DNA of 64,000 nt from Bufo bufo. Taxonomy: Eukaryota > Chordata > Amphibia > Anura > Bufonidae. The position numbers were made by a program, and so were the translations under genes. The stretch spans positions 215,208,624 through 215,272,623 of the forward strand of contig NC_053389.1 in NCBI RefSeq assembly GCF_905171765.1, written 5' to 3'. Positions 53,284 to 64,000 of the stretch are shown here, in pieces (the first letter of the stretch is position 1; the number at the start of each line of letters is the position of its first letter). The notes under the pieces were generated by a model. That model made no database searches. It saw nothing but the letters and a program-made list of their open reading frames with translations, and had not been told where the DNA came from.

Positions 53284-53430
53284 ATTTCTATTAGGGTCTG
53301 GTTCATTTTTTCACAAAGTCCATTACCTTGGGGATGGTAAGCTGTTGTTCTGATTTTCTGGCAATTGTGAAGTGAACACAGTTCTTTGAAGAGTTGCGAC
53401 TCAAAGGCAGATCTTGGATGGATTTTTTGC
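53284..53430 (-). pseudogene. Gypsy integrase core fragment
   Basis: Minus-strand frame FESQLFKELCSLHNCQKIRT, AYHPQGNGLCEKMNQTLIE, the end of the integrase core with catalytic Glu in the CEK position. It continues into 52593 across the solo LTR. Truncated at about 53430 by unrelated sequence. Confidence 0.85.
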
Positions 53431-55276
53431 AACTGTCGTGTCGCAGTCGCAGCATGTCACATGTCGCACTGCGACACCATAGCCTATCATTATAAAAATT
53501 GTTGAGACAAAATGTCGCGCGACACATGTCTTCACGTAGCCCTAGCATTAGAGGGGCTGCTCTCCCCCGTCGCCAAATGTTTTGATCTGCGCGACGGGGA
53601 GATGCGGCTGCAGCCGTGCGCGGATCAGGAGCGACACGGGTGCCAGAGAGTGGGGTAAGTATTATCTATAGGAGGGGCCCAGGCATTGGGGGGAATGTTC
53701 TATGGTTTGGATAACCCCTTTAATGGGAATTTAAAACAATAATAATAATCATATCCAGAATTTATATTGCCAACCTATTCCACACCACTGTACAAATCTC
53801 ATCTAAAAGAAACGTTTACTCATTCATTCTAAAGCCCATTGTGACAGAAGGCAATGTAGAAGACTTGCTCTCCAACATATAGCTATTTATTGATTTATTG
53901 AAAATTGAAATCCAACCTATCCAGTACTTATTTCCACCAATGGGAGATGCTGGGAACAGTTAAATTGTCCCTGTAAAGAGTAGATTTTGACAGATACCCG
54001 GCAAAGTATGACTTAGGCATACTATAAATAGTTAGGAAATCATACAAACTGAAATCAGTAAAAATAAATAAATTCCAAAGATTTTTCATTTTTTAATTAG
54101 ATTATATTTATATATAACCTAAAAATGGCGCCCACAGAAAAGTATAGATGATATTGACATCCTTTCACATTATCATATACACAAAGTTTACATTAAAAGT
54201 AACAAGAATGAGTGGCTTAAGAGGAGCCTAGTGATTTTACCATACACTTCAGAAATATATTAATGCAGCCTATAGTATATGCAATCCAATGATTGCACGC
54301 TTAAGTCCGTGAAGGGGAATTAAAGTACCGTTAAAAGCACAGTAAGAAAACGTTTTTAAAAAATATATAAAAAACAAAAACTATAAAAATAAAAGGTAAA
54401 ACGATTTATGATGATTTATCCCATTATAAAATTATTTAATCCATAGGGTGAACACCGTAATCGGAAAAAAATAGAAAATGTCAAAATTTTCATTTTTGGG
54501 TTGTTTCAAACGCCCCACCCCACCCCCAAAAAAATGTGAACAGTAATGAAAAAGTCATACATATCCCAAAATGATACGTATGCACAGAAAAAAATAATTA
54601 TATAGCTCAATAGATGGAAATATAAAAAAAAGTTATGATTGTAAAATATAGTGCCGTGTGACCGCTGGACCCAATTTACTTTAATGGGATGCAACAGGGA
54701 TCAGGCCACTCCTTGACATATACTGTATGCTGGGATTGGGCCAGACAAAAAAAAACGTTGTGTGCAGCAATTTTTATCAGGCCAAATCCTGGCTGGTATG
54801 CCGGAGAGCAGGTAGATCACTGAGGCATCCCATTGTAGTTGATAAGTCCAGCGGGCACGTGGCATTATCTGTCTAGGTCCAACCTGGAGAACTTCTGCAG
54901 GCTGCGTGAAGGTAGCCTGTTTATTTTAAAAGTATTAAAGCATAACAAAAACTATGTAAATTTGGTATCAATGTAATAGTACTGGCCCACGCAATAAAGG
55001 TAACATGCCATTTTTACCACACTGTGAACTCTGTAAAATGTTTTCTGCCTTCCCAATACATCACATGGAATATTAAATGGTGCTATTAGAAAGTACAAAT
55101 TGACCCACAAAAAACAAGACCTCATACGGTTATTTGAATAGAAAAATAAAAAAGTTATGGCTTTTGAAAGGCAGGAGTTAAAAACAAAGCACAAAAATGT
55201 AAAATGCTGCAGGAAGGGGTTAAATAGAGAAGGGACAACAGTATTCTCTCATGATATGTATAGGACATTTTTCTAA
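53431..55276. other. AT-rich intergenic region with MITE-like edges
   Basis: 53431-53560 contains TGTCGCGCGACA and GTCGCAGTGCGACA-type inversions (MITE-like). 53560-53720 shares 'atcaggagcgac-cgggtgcc' and 'ggggtaagtatta' with 61530-61570, a dispersed repeat. 53720-55270 is AT-rich, with no gene. Confidence 0.5.
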
Positions 55277-55689
55277 GGCTACTTTCACACTGGCATTTCT
55301 GGGTCCACTTGTGAGATCCGTTTCAGGGCTCTCACAAGCGGCCCAAAACAGATCAGTTCAGCCCCAATGCATTCTGAATGGATAAAGATCCATTCAGAAT
55401 GCATCAGTTTGGCTGCGTTTGGTCTCTGTTCCGCTTTTGAGGCGACACTAAACGCTTTGGTGTCCGCCTGACGATCCGGAGCCAAACGGATCCGTCCTGA
55501 CTTACAATGTAATTCAATGGGGACGGATCCGTTTTCACTAACACAATATGGTGCGATTGAAAACGGATCCGTCCCCCATTGAGTTTAAATGTAACTCAGG
55601 ATGGATCCGTTTCGAGTTAGACTTTTTTTTTAAAAAGAATAATGCAAATACAAGACGGATCCGCACCGTAGGCAGGTGTCAAAGTAGCC
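55277..55689. mobile_element. Palindromic MITE (413 bp), TAA TSD
   Basis: Ends GGCTACTTTCACACTGGC and complement GTGTCAAAGTAGCC, flanked by TAA at 55274-55276 and 55690-55692. It contains AACGGATCCGTC repeats that match the MITE at 56772. TAA/TTA targets suggest PIF/Harbinger. Confidence 0.85.
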
Positions 55690-56308
55690 TAACACTGTGA
55701 GCATAAATGTGACTGCAATTAACAAAACAGGAATTCAATAACTATTGGCGTTTTAGTGCCACCTAATGGCCAAATTATACCAGCCGTTTAAAAGAATTCC
55801 TCAGGTTACATGTTCTATTTTTATAAAAGGTACAGGTTATTCTTACAGCAGTTCTCCTTGGGAAAAAGTATTCAGAACCTTACTCTGAGGAAAAGCTAAT
55901 ACAAAATATCAAGGCTGTTTACATAGAAACATAGAATGTGTCGGCAGATAAGAACCATTTGGCCCATCTAGTCTGCCCAATATACTGAATACTATGGATA
56001 GCCCCTGGCCCTATCTTATATGAAGGATGGCCTTATGCCTATCCCATGCATGCTTAAACTCCTTCACTGTATTTGCAGCTACCACTTCTGCAGGAAGGCT
56101 ATTCCCTGCATCCACTACTCTCTTAGTAAAATAATACTTCCTGATATTACTTTTCAACCTTTGCCCCTCTAACTTAAAACTATGTCCTCTTGTAGCAGTT
56201 TTTCTTCTTTTAAATATTCTGTCCTTTTACCGTGTTTTCCCTTTATGTATTTAAACGTTTCTATCATATCCTCTCTGTCTCGTCTTTCTTCCAAGCTATA
56301 CATGTTAA

Positions 56309-57326
56309 AGAGGACCTTTCACCTGTATAAACGATGTTAACTGAGTATGCTGCCATATAGAGCGGCGCCCGGGGATCTCACTGCACTTACTATTATCCCT
56401 GGGCGCCGCTCCGTTCTCCCGTTATAGGCTCTGGTACCTTTGCTTCTTAAGTTATAGTAGGCGGGTCTTCTCTTGTCCTGTGGGCGTCTCCTTCTCCTAG
56501 GCTGCAGCGCTGGCCACTCGCAGCGCACAGCTCACAGCCTGGGAGTTTTTTTTCTCCCAGGCTGTGAGCTGTGCGCTGCGATTGGCCAGCGCTGCAGCCT
56601 AGGAGAAGGAGACGCCCACAGGACAAGAGAAGACCCGCCTACTATAACTTAAGAAGCAAAGGTTACGGAGCCTATAACGGGAGAACGGAGCGGCGCCCGG
56701 GGATAATAGTAAGTGCAGTGAGATCCCCGGGCGCCGCTCTATATGGCAGCATACTCAGTTAACATTGTTTAGGCTACTTTCACACCTGCGTTCAGGTGTC
56801 CGCTCGTGAGCTCCGTTTGAAGGGGCTCACGAGCGGCCCCGAACGCAGCCGTCCAGCCCTGATGCATTCTCAATGGAGGCGGATCCACTGAGAATGCATC
56901 CGCCTGCCAGCGCTCAGCCTCCGCTCCGCTCAGTGAGCGGACACCTGAACGCTGCTTGCAGCGTTCAGGTGTCCGCCTGGCCGTGCGGAGGCGAGCGGAT
57001 CCGTCCAGACTTATAATGGAAGTCAATGGGGACGGATCCGTTTGAAGATGACACAGTATGGCTCAATTTTCAAACGGATCTGTCCCCCATTGACTTTCAA
57101 TGTAAAGTCTGAACGGATCCGTTTGCATTATCATGAAAAAAAAAAAAAAAAAAAAAATATATATATTTTTTGTTTTTGTTTTTTTTGTTCATGGTTATGC
57201 AAACGGATCCGTTCTGAACGGATGCAAGCGTTTGCATTATAGGAGCGGATCCGTCTGTGCAGACACCAGACGGATCCGCTCCTAACGCAAGTGTGAAAGT
57301 AGCCTTATACAGGTGAAAGGTCCTCT
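56309..57326. mobile_element. TTAA palindromic MITE containing another MITE
   Basis: Ends AGAGGACCTTTCACCTGTAT and complement, flanked by TTAA at 56305-56308 and 57327-57330; the host sequence equals CCTTAACATG in the other CR1 copy. 56330-56770 is itself a long palindrome centred at about 56547 (CTGGGAGTTTTTTTTCTCCCAG) with 'gccatatagagcggcgcccg' arms. The right part of the interior is replaced by the MITE at 56772-57304. Confidence 0.92.
56772..57304. mobile_element. Nested MITE (533 bp), TTA TSD
   Basis: Ends GGCTACTTTCACACCTGCG and GTGTGAAAGTAGCC, flanked by TTA (56769-56771; 57305-57307). The interior has inverted GTTCAGGTGTCCG pairs and 'aacggatccgt' repeats, and an A-run at 57136-57156. 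Same family as 55277. Confidence 0.9.
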
Positions 57327-57595
57327 TTAAGGTCCTTTAATCTTTCCTGGTAAGTTTTATCCTGCAATCCATGTACTAGTTTAGTAGCTCTTCTCTGAAC
57401 TCTCTCCAAAGTATCAATATCCTTCTAGAGATATGGTCTCCAGTACTGCGCACAATACTCCAAATGAGGTCTCACTAGTGCTCTGTAGAGCGGCATGATC
57501 ACCTCCCTCTTTCTACTAGTAATGCCTCTCCCTATACACCCAAGCATTTTGCTAGCATTTCCTGCTGCTCTATGACATTGTCTGCCTACCTTTAA

Positions 57596-58027
57596 AGGGG
57601 TTCTGCACTTTCATTTAACTGATGATCTATACTCTGGATACCCGGGACCCGACACCCGGGACCGCCGCTCTATCCTCTGGATACTCGACACCCGGGACCC
57701 CCGCCGATCAGCTGTTTCAGAAGGCAGCGGCGCTCCAGCAGCACCGCGGCCTTCTCACTGTTTACCACCCACTGACGTCACGACTGAACAGAGCTTAGCC
57801 GCGAGTAAACAGAGCTTAGCCGCGCCCACGCGAGTTGATACTAGTCGTGACGTCAGTGGGCCGGCGGCCCGGCGGTAAACAGTGAGAAGGTCGCGGCGCT
57901 GCTGGAACGCCGCTGCCTTCTCAAACAGCTGATCGGCGGGGGTCCCAAGTATCGGACCCCCGCCAATCAGAAGCTGATGATCTATCCAGAGGATAGATCA
58001 TCAGTTAAATGAAAGTGCAGAACCCCT
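57596..58027. mobile_element. TTAA palindromic MITE (432 bp)
   Basis: Ends AGGGGTTCTGCACTTTCATT and complement, flanked by TTAA at 57592-57595 and 58028-58031, splitting the CR1 codon series. It contains two short direct repeats of 'acccgggacc' and CCGCCGATCAGCTGTTT arms. Confidence 0.92.
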
Positions 58028-58990
58028 TTAAGTCTTCTGAAATAATGACCCCTGAATCCCGTTCCTCAGATACTGAGGTTAGGACTGTATCACTAATTTT
58101 ATATTCTGCTCTTGGGTTTTTACGCCCCAGGTGCATTATCTTGCACTTATCAACATAAAATTTTAGTTGCCAGATTTTTGACCATTCCTCTAGTTTTCCT
58201 AAATCCTTTTCCATTTGGTGTATCCCTCCAGGAACATCAACCCTGTTACAAATCTTTGTGTCATCAGCAAAAAGACACACCTTACCATCGAGGCCTTCTG
58301 CAATTTTGCTGATAAAGATATTAAACAATATGGGTCCCAGAACAGATCCCTGAGGTACCCCACTGGTAACAAGACCATGGTCTGAATATACTCCACTGAC
58401 TACAAACCTCTGGGAGTCCAAGCCCAAAGACTCTAATATATTGATTAGCCTTCTATGTGGGACAGTATCAAAAGCCTTACTAAAGTCTAGATAAGCGATG
58501 TCTACTGCACCTCCACCATCTATTATTTTAGTCACCGAATCAAAAAAATCAATAAGATTAGTTTGACATGATCTCCCTGAAGTAAACCCATGCTGTTTTT
58601 CATCTTTCAATCCATGGGATTTTAGATGTTCCACAATCCTCTCCTTAAGTATGGTTTCCATTAATTTCCCCACTATTGATGTCAGGCTTACTGGCCTATA
58701 GTTGCCCGATTACTCCCTACTACCTTTCTTGTGAATGGGCACAACATTTGCTAATTTCTAAAATCTTCTGGGACGACTCCTGTTACCAGTGATTGATTAA
58801 ATAAATCTGTTAATGGTTTTGCTAGTTCACCGCTGAGTTCTTTTAATAGCTTTGGGTGTTTCCCAACAGGCCCCTGTGACTTATTTGTATTAATTTTAGA
58901 AAGCTGACTTAGAACCTCTTCCTCTGTAAAGACACATGTATCAAAAGATTCATTAGTCTTTTTCCCTAACTGAGGTCCTTTTCCCATCGA
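58028..58990 (-). pseudogene. CR1 reverse transcriptase (minus-strand copy)
   Basis: 58990 down to 58028: VLSQLSKINTNKSQGPVGKH, then a shift, GKLMETILKERIVEHLKSHG, LDFSKAFDTVPHRRLINILE, then a 17-codon deletion, VPQGSVLGPILFNIFISKIA, LFADDTKICN. RT catalytic Asp residues are present. The C-terminal part follows after the MITE at 57590 down to 57331, and again at 56300-56040. It retains the segments deleted in the plus-strand copy. Confidence 0.9.
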
Positions 58991-59245
58991 GGGTGTACTC
59001 AGGATGTTTTTTTATTTTTATTTTTGCATAACTGAGATTCTGAGGGCTATTATATCTTATTTTATAGAGTACTTAGCTGCAAGAGGACTCGTCTTTGTAG
59101 GACACACCGTATTTTTCAAAGACACTGTTTTCATGTAATATACTGTATAATATACTACTAAATAATGAATAATATTTACCCCAAAGAGTGACATGGGAAT
59201 ACTGAAAATTTGGAGAGATTTTGTATTTCATTTACCATGCTGTAT
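58991..59245. other. Intergenic spacer
   Basis: AT-rich, with a T-run at 59008-59022. No gene or recognised element. Confidence 0.4.
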
Positions 59246-59380
59246 ATTTTGCACAGTGGCTCAGTGGTTAGCACTGGTGTCTTGCAGTGCTGGCGTTCTC
59301 GGTTAGAATCCGACCAAGGACAACATCTGCATGGAGTTTGTATGTTCTCCCCGTGTTTGTGTGGGTTTCCTCCGGGTACT
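59246..59380 (+). repeat. tRNA-derived SINE, 3' truncated
   Basis: A-box-like TGGCTCAGTGG at 59257-59267 and B-box-like GGTTAGAATCC at 59301-59311, 33 bp apart, then the conserved body 'caaggacaacatctgcatgg', GTATGTTCTCCCCGTG and 'gtgggtttcctccgggtac'. The pol III promoter boxes are close to tRNA consensus, with one change in the B box (GGTTC to GGTTA). It ends where a MITE-like sequence starts; the usual 'cctcccacac' tail is missing. Confidence 0.88.
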
Positions 59381-59836
59381 AGGCCCCTTTCAGATGAGCG
59401 AGTTCCACGCATCAGACTCGACATATTGGTTATTGGAATGGTAAAAGCCTATGAGAGAAAACTGATTCTGTAAAGGGTGTATTAGACAGGCAGATAGTCT
59501 GCCAGGTTATCGCTAACGAGCGTTCATACGAACGCTTGTTAGTGATGATCTGGCAGTGTAATACTACCGCTGATTACCCGATGAATGAGCAAACGCTCGT
59601 TCATCGGTCAATTGGAATCTTTTAAAGATTAAAAATCCTTGTTTGCCGGTGGCAGATCATGCTGTCTAATCACAGTCTGCTGCCGGAACATAACTAGTCA
59701 GTATGGGGACAAGCATTTGCTCCTTCCATACAGTGGAGGAGATTGCTGCATGTAATAGGAGTGGTCTCCTTCACTAGCGAGCAGGCCAATACCAGGAAGG
59801 TATCTCCTGCATAATCTACCTGTCTAATGCAGGCTT
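59381..59836. repeat. MITE fragments
   Basis: 59384-59470 starts GGCCCCTTTCAGATGAGCG (one TIR of a Harbinger-like MITE; the other end is not found). 59469-59836 starts 'aagggtgtattagacaggca' and ends 'cctgtctaatgcaggctta', an inverted-end element with motifs shared with 38200-38470. Confidence 0.65.
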
Positions 59837-59838
59837 AA

Positions 59839-60148
59839 GGGCTGTTTCACACGAGCGGATGCCGTGCGTGACATCCGCTCCGTGAATGACAGCCAAGACC
59901 CGATGCAGACTGCAGAAGCACGGAGCATTAACATGATTGATAATGCTCCGTGCCTCTCTGTGATCTCTTTACTACGAAATCACAGTGAGATAAAGTTGTC
60001 ACTGTGATTTCGTAGTAAAGAGATAACAGAGAGGCACGGAGCATTATCAATCATGTTAATGCTCCGTGCTTCTACAGTCTGCATCGGGTCTTGGCTGTCA
60101 TTCACGGAGCGGATGTCACGCACGGCATCCGCTCGTGTGAAACAGCCC
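59839..60148. mobile_element. Perfect palindromic MITE (310 bp), TAA TSD
   Basis: Ends GGGCTGTTTCACACGAGCGG and exact complement, flanked by TAA at 59836-59838 and 60149-60151. Arms of about 145 bp with almost no mismatch, centre at about 59994 (GATAAAGTT spacer). Very young or recently homogenised. Confidence 0.95.
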
Positions 60149-60919
60149 TAAGGGTCGCTGATTTCTTATTTTCAATATCGAGATAACACAACAAAGAAGC
60201 CCTAGGAAAAGGTATCTAGCTAGGTCTGCCTAGTCCGGTTAGGGTCCTAAATACTCTAAAGACTTTTCTTAACTCATCATCTTGTTTCTGTTCCATTGAA
60301 GATTTTCTGATTGTCCACTGGTTGTGTTTCTGCTGATGCTGAGAGATCCCCTAACTAGAGAAGATTCAGAGGCTGGCTGCATCTACTGTGTTTCTCCAAA
60401 AATAAGACAGGGTCATATTATTTTTTGCTCTGAAAAATGGGCTAGGGCTTATTTTCAAGGGATGTCTTATTTTTCCATGAACAACAATCACACATTTATT
60501 CTTGAAGAAAAAAACAAACATTTATTATCATGTCATTACATTCTGGAACATCAGCATAACTCTCTAAAATGTACAGTACAGTTGACTGTTATTTCTTGTA
60601 TATCTTACTCTGTTTACCAAGCACCACCAAAAGAATCACTCACCAGACCTCCCTGGATGGGCCCTCACACATCTCGCTCCGGTCAAAGGTGCACCACCAT
60701 CACATCACTTGCTGTTCCAGCTGTGTTCCACTGCAGCAGCTCCCCCTGGTGACTGGAAGCAGCCACAACACTCAGGCTCGGGAGTGGAGTGATGTGAGTG
60801 GGACTACTGCTACTCGATCTGTGTGTGACAGCATTAGCGGGACTACCGGTACACGCTCTGCAGGCTCCGTTGTGGAGTGATGCGAGCGGGACTACTGGGA
60901 CCCGGCATTAGCTAACCCC
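60149..60919. repeat. Unresolved repeat
   Basis: 'tctccaaaaataagacaggg' and 'ggcttattttcaagggatgt' at 60393-60472 are the inverted ends of a common dispersed DNA-transposon-like repeat of vertebrates (family name not certain). The rest, including a Ser/Thr-rich frame to 60880, shows no recognised domain. Confidence 0.45.
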
Positions 60920-61640
60920 AGGGGCGTACATAGAAATCATTGGGCCCCATAGCTGGACTCTGATTTGGGCCCCCTAACTCCACCCACTACCCACCCCTGG
61001 CCCATCAACTACCTGGCACACCCCCATTTGCCAATAAATAAAGAAATACGATGTATAAATAACCTATTGAAACCTATAGCACTTTATAATCTGTACCCTG
61101 GTACACTGCTGACACTGTGTATGGGAGTAAAGATTTCACTACAGTGAGCGATGTACAGCACACATCACTGCTCTGTCTGCTTTGGTAAAGTCAGGCGTCG
61201 ATGTGGACACAGGGAGCAATATATATGCAGAACAGAACAGTGTCCCGCCCCCACTTCAGGAACTCTGCTTGCTGCTGCCACAGCAGACCCCCCTCTTCCC
61301 CTCATTATCCCCCTCACCATGAACTTTTTTGTAAACACAGAGGCACTCAAGTTATTCACTATGTGGAATATGGTGATGGCCAGGGGCGTGCATAGAAATC
61401 ATTGTTCCCCATAGCAAGAATCTGAATGGGGCCCCACTTACTCCGCCCACTAACCACCACTGGCCCATCCCACCACCTGCCATGGCTCCTCCCCTGCCAT
61501 ACTCCCAGCAGTGGCAGCCGTGTAGGCATCAGGAGCGACGCGGGTGCCACGGAGCGGGGTACGTATTACGCTAGGATAGGGTCTCAATACCAGGGAAAAA
61601 ACGCTTCCGTTTGGCCCCATTCATTTTCTGAGGTCACTGT
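60920..61640. repeat. hAT-like ends, non-autonomous
   Basis: Two CAGGGGCGT(A/G)C ends at 60920 and 61381 followed by nearly the same 'atagaaatcattg', with 'ccccac/ccctaactc', so two copies or a nested pair of a hAT-like family. 61490-61560 contains the shared 'caggagcgac-cgggtgcca' repeat. Confidence 0.6.
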
Positions 61641-62334
61641 CCACTAAAATCAGCACACAGGCACAGTTCATGGGGGGGCTATGGTCGCACTGGCACAATA
61701 GTATACCAGTGCCACCATAGCCCCCCTTGCCTTATGAACTGTCTGCTCTTCTGTGTGCCAACAGGCCCCGTTATGAACTGTGCCTGCGTGCTGCTTATAG
61801 TGAATACTGCCCTCATGAAATTGTTCAAGGTCTCTGCATGCAAATTCCAATAGGTGTGCATGTTCTGGGTAATAGACAGCCCCCCCAACCCAACCCAACA
61901 AAACCCAACCCAACCCATGAACTTTTAATTTAAAGTTGCAGTGCACTGCTGCTGTGCTCACCTGCTGTGCTCACCTACTCTAGCTTGCTGTCTGTGTGGC
62001 AGAGCGGCAGGCAGGCCGTGGCAGATCTTTACATTGGGCCTGGAGGTTGAGTCCCTCTCTCTGCAGCACAGGTGACGGTGACTGGTTTCTGGGGGTGAGA
62101 CTGTCCCCCAGTCTTAGTCAGGTCAGGCCGCAGCCAGTGGGCGGACGGCAGCAGAAGCAGTCCCACGGCATGTCTGCTAAAGTTTCCCTGCTGGGCGCGC
62201 TTAAGGTTGCCACCTTTCCCAACAAAAAATATCGGGCAAGTTAAGCCACACCCAAAAGGTGATGTGGTTGTGGGGGCGTGGCTTAACACAGGGTGTGAAG
62301 TTGCTGTCATACTGTGGCTCCCCAGGAATATTAA
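61641..62334. other. Repeat-like region, no gene supported
   Basis: 61675-61735 is a small palindrome ('gggggctatggtcgcactgg' and complement). 61880-61920 is a CCCAAC(C) run. 62190-62300 has short direct repeats. No coding support. Confidence 0.4.
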
Positions 62335-62592
62335 AGCCCCCATTAGAGCCCCCAGTAATAGTAATGCACCCAGCAATAGTAATGACCCATTAGTGCCCCC
62401 TCAGTAATAGTAATGCCCCTATTAGTGTGCCCCAGTAAGAGTAATGGCCCTATTAGTGCACCCCAGAATGAATAATGCCCCCTATTAGTGCCCCCCAGTA
62501 AGAATAATGCCCCCAGTAAGAGAAATCCCCCCATTAGTGCCATCCATTAAGAATAATGCCCCCATTAATGACCCCCAGTTAGAGTAATGTGG
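62335..62592. repeat. Minisatellite, about 30-bp unit
   Basis: About eight degenerate copies of 'gcccccattagtgcccccca' plus 'gtaagaataat'. Confidence 0.88.
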
Positions 62593-62604
62593 CCCTCATC
62601 CCCC

Positions 62605-63010
62605 GGGAACCGTCACACTGACTGTAGAGTGTTGTGTGAGAGTCCGGTAGGTTTCCTGGGCCCGGTAACGGAGACCGGGGGAGAGTGGAGGTGTCGTGAT
62701 AGGAAAGGAGCGTAGCAGAAGAGCCAGGGATGGGAGGAGCGCAGGCCCGCGGCTCGTCTCATTATTATCCGGCCTGATCTGGGAGTGAGAGCAGCTCAGT
62801 CCTGGCGCGGCTGCCATGCTGTGGGGCGAGGGTTTGCTGCTCTCCTTCAGCAGCGTCTTCGTGCTCCTGCTCCTGCTCCTGACCACCCGCAGCCCCCAGC
62901 CCTCCGGCTTCCAATCCATCCTGACTGGCGGCCTCGTCCTCTTCAGGTTCGAGCTGGTCCCGGAGTGCCGGCCGCTTACAGCTCGCCGCCGCTCACTTAC
63001 CGCTAGCTGT
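62605..63010 (+). CDS. Candidate host first exon with hydrophobic N-terminus
   Basis: A GC- and CpG-rich stretch unlike its surroundings. ATG at 62816 opens MLWGEGLLLSFSSVFVLLLL, with 15-20 hydrophobic residues (Leu/Val/Phe-rich), typical of a signal peptide or signal anchor. The context GCTGCCATGC is good for initiation. The frame runs past a possible splice donor CAG|GTTCGA at 62945-62950 (weak), so the exon could end there. The upstream 200 bp could be a 5' UTR/CpG-island promoter. Not recognised as any named gene; it could also be a chance frame. Confidence 0.35.
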
Positions 63011-64000
63011 CAGGACCATGAGCGAGCAAGTCAGACACTCTGCACTGCAGTTTGGAGTGTCAATCCCGTACGGGTGGCAACCCTAGGCGCGCTGCAGATA
63101 GGGTGCTCTGCAACTCAAAGTGAATGGTGCACTGATTGATTAATCCATAACACAACTTGGGGTCTCCATCATAACATGGAGAAAGTAACAGATTTAGGCC
63201 GGATCCTTTTGAAGATGTAGCTTGAGGAGGAGTTACAGGTAATGCTGCAGCTGATGGTGGTCATTGTATTGCAGAGCATATAGGTGGGCAGATATGCTGT
63301 GTATATATGGTAGTAACTGCTCGTGGCGGTCAAACTGTTCAGTCAGTTCTTGAAATACTTTTGGCAGACCTGTTTGGGTGGGCCAGTGAGATCCATGTAA
63401 CTGACAGTGGGTGTGGAACCACTGTGCCGGCTAACCAGTTTGACTTAGGGCTAGACCTAAGGGCATTATCCTGACTGACCTATGGGGGTCAGAGACACTG
63501 GTGTGAAGCACCAATTGATCAGGCAACACTTGTAGGCAGGAAACAGGCTGAGGTCTGGTCAGGCAGAGTTAGTGTATATCCACAAAACAAGTCAGAAGAC
63601 AGGACAGGCAGCTTAGGGTCAATATGGTAAACAGGCAGGAGTCAGGGCAGGTAGCTGAAAGTCGGTTAACAGGCAGAGTTCAACACCAAAATATTGGCTC
63701 CCAACAAATTAATTGCTGTGAATAACAAATTCAAATCACCACCCCAAAATAAGAATACACAGCAGTTGAATATATGAGATACATATTTTATTATTTAAAT
63801 GTACAGAACATGTTAAAAATCCAGTACAAGCAGTATACATACACAGGAAAAAGAATCGGACCACATATAAAGTGTTGTATATCAATATAAGAAACCCCTA
63901 GATGAACATTATCACCATGTTCAATCTTCTTTTCCACCACCTGAACCAATTGGAGAAAGGGACATGAAATTTACCCCATACGGCATAGTGCACTCTCCTT
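63011..64000. other. Unique or unrecognised sequence to window end
   Basis: No gene, no clear repeat. 63280-63520 contains several 'ggtg/tgac' short repeats; 63770-63960 is AT-rich. Confidence 0.4.

Larger units (their letters stand above)
55921..58990 (-). mobile_element. CR1-type LINE, 5'-truncated, with MITE insertions
   Basis: Reads on the minus strand from about 58990 (GKGPQLGKKTN, shortly before RT) to a complete 3' end with ATTCTATGTTTCTATG at 55921-55935. Same family as 41441-44568. Two MITEs (56309-57326, 57596-58027) interrupt it. It is 5'-truncated, as usual for LINE insertions. Confidence 0.9.

Noticed and set aside
59246..59380. Functional tRNA gene
   Set aside because: A and B boxes are present but there is no cloverleaf; the body matches a tRNA-derived SINE.

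Overview
This looks like nuclear DNA of a vertebrate, most likely an amphibian and probably a frog or toad. Evidence: CR1-type LINEs ending in the ATTCTATG-like octamer, a Neptune-type Penelope-like element, a DD34E Tc1 transposon, chromodomain Ty3/gypsy elements, hAT elements with TAGxGATGAxCGAAC-type ends, and many TTAA- and TTA/TAA-flanked palindromic MITEs. No prokaryotic gene organisation is visible. I see no confident complete host gene. Nearly everything recognisable is a mobile element or tandem repeat, and most elements are broken.

Region 1-31.6 kb is a 38-bp satellite (five blocks, about 5 kb in total) split by large insertions. (1) 498-15264 is a gypsy element with an internal inversion. 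It contains a Tc1 transposon (1537-3092) and a foldback Penelope-like insert with hammerhead ribozyme motifs (3704-4260). Its LTR (4378-4488 plus 14578-15264) is split by a second LTR element (4489-14577, TSD CTAG). The right LTR of that element holds a hAT (12166-14503, 8-bp TSD), which itself holds a 238-bp palindromic hAT MITE (12384-12621, 8-bp TSD). (2) 16091-21705 is a large hAT with a decayed BED-finger transposase. (3) 22305-27462 is a 5.16-kb TTAA-flanked element built of a hairpin tandem array and a ladder of alternating inverted repeats. (4) 28436-29566 is a solo LTR with a perfect 5-bp TSD. (5) 31638-35260 is a second hAT.

The most unusual item is the interior of the nested LTR element (about 6256-9285). 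It carries a series of Glu/Lys-rich reading frames, not recognised as standard gag or pol, that include about 140 codons of non-muscle myosin II heavy-chain rod (8013-8441). This looks like a captured host cDNA fragment.

Region 35-48.5 kb holds foldbacks, MITEs, a nearly full CR1 LINE (esterase-like ORF1; endonuclease-reverse transcriptase ORF2) and a Penelope-like element (ribozyme relic, RT, GIY-YIG endonuclease) split by a C-rich insert. Region 48.5-64 kb holds a 1.05-kb palindromic MITE, a second gypsy lineage on the minus strand with a solo LTR of the first family in its integrase, a minus-strand CR1 broken by TTAA MITEs, a tRNA-derived SINE, more palindromes, hAT ends, and near 62.8 kb a GC-rich stretch that could be a host first exon with a signal-anchor-like N-terminus.

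These parts do not form one pathway. Nested insertion order, target-site duplications and inverted repeats give a relative history of transposition. All family assignments come from reading motifs by eye; no database search was possible.
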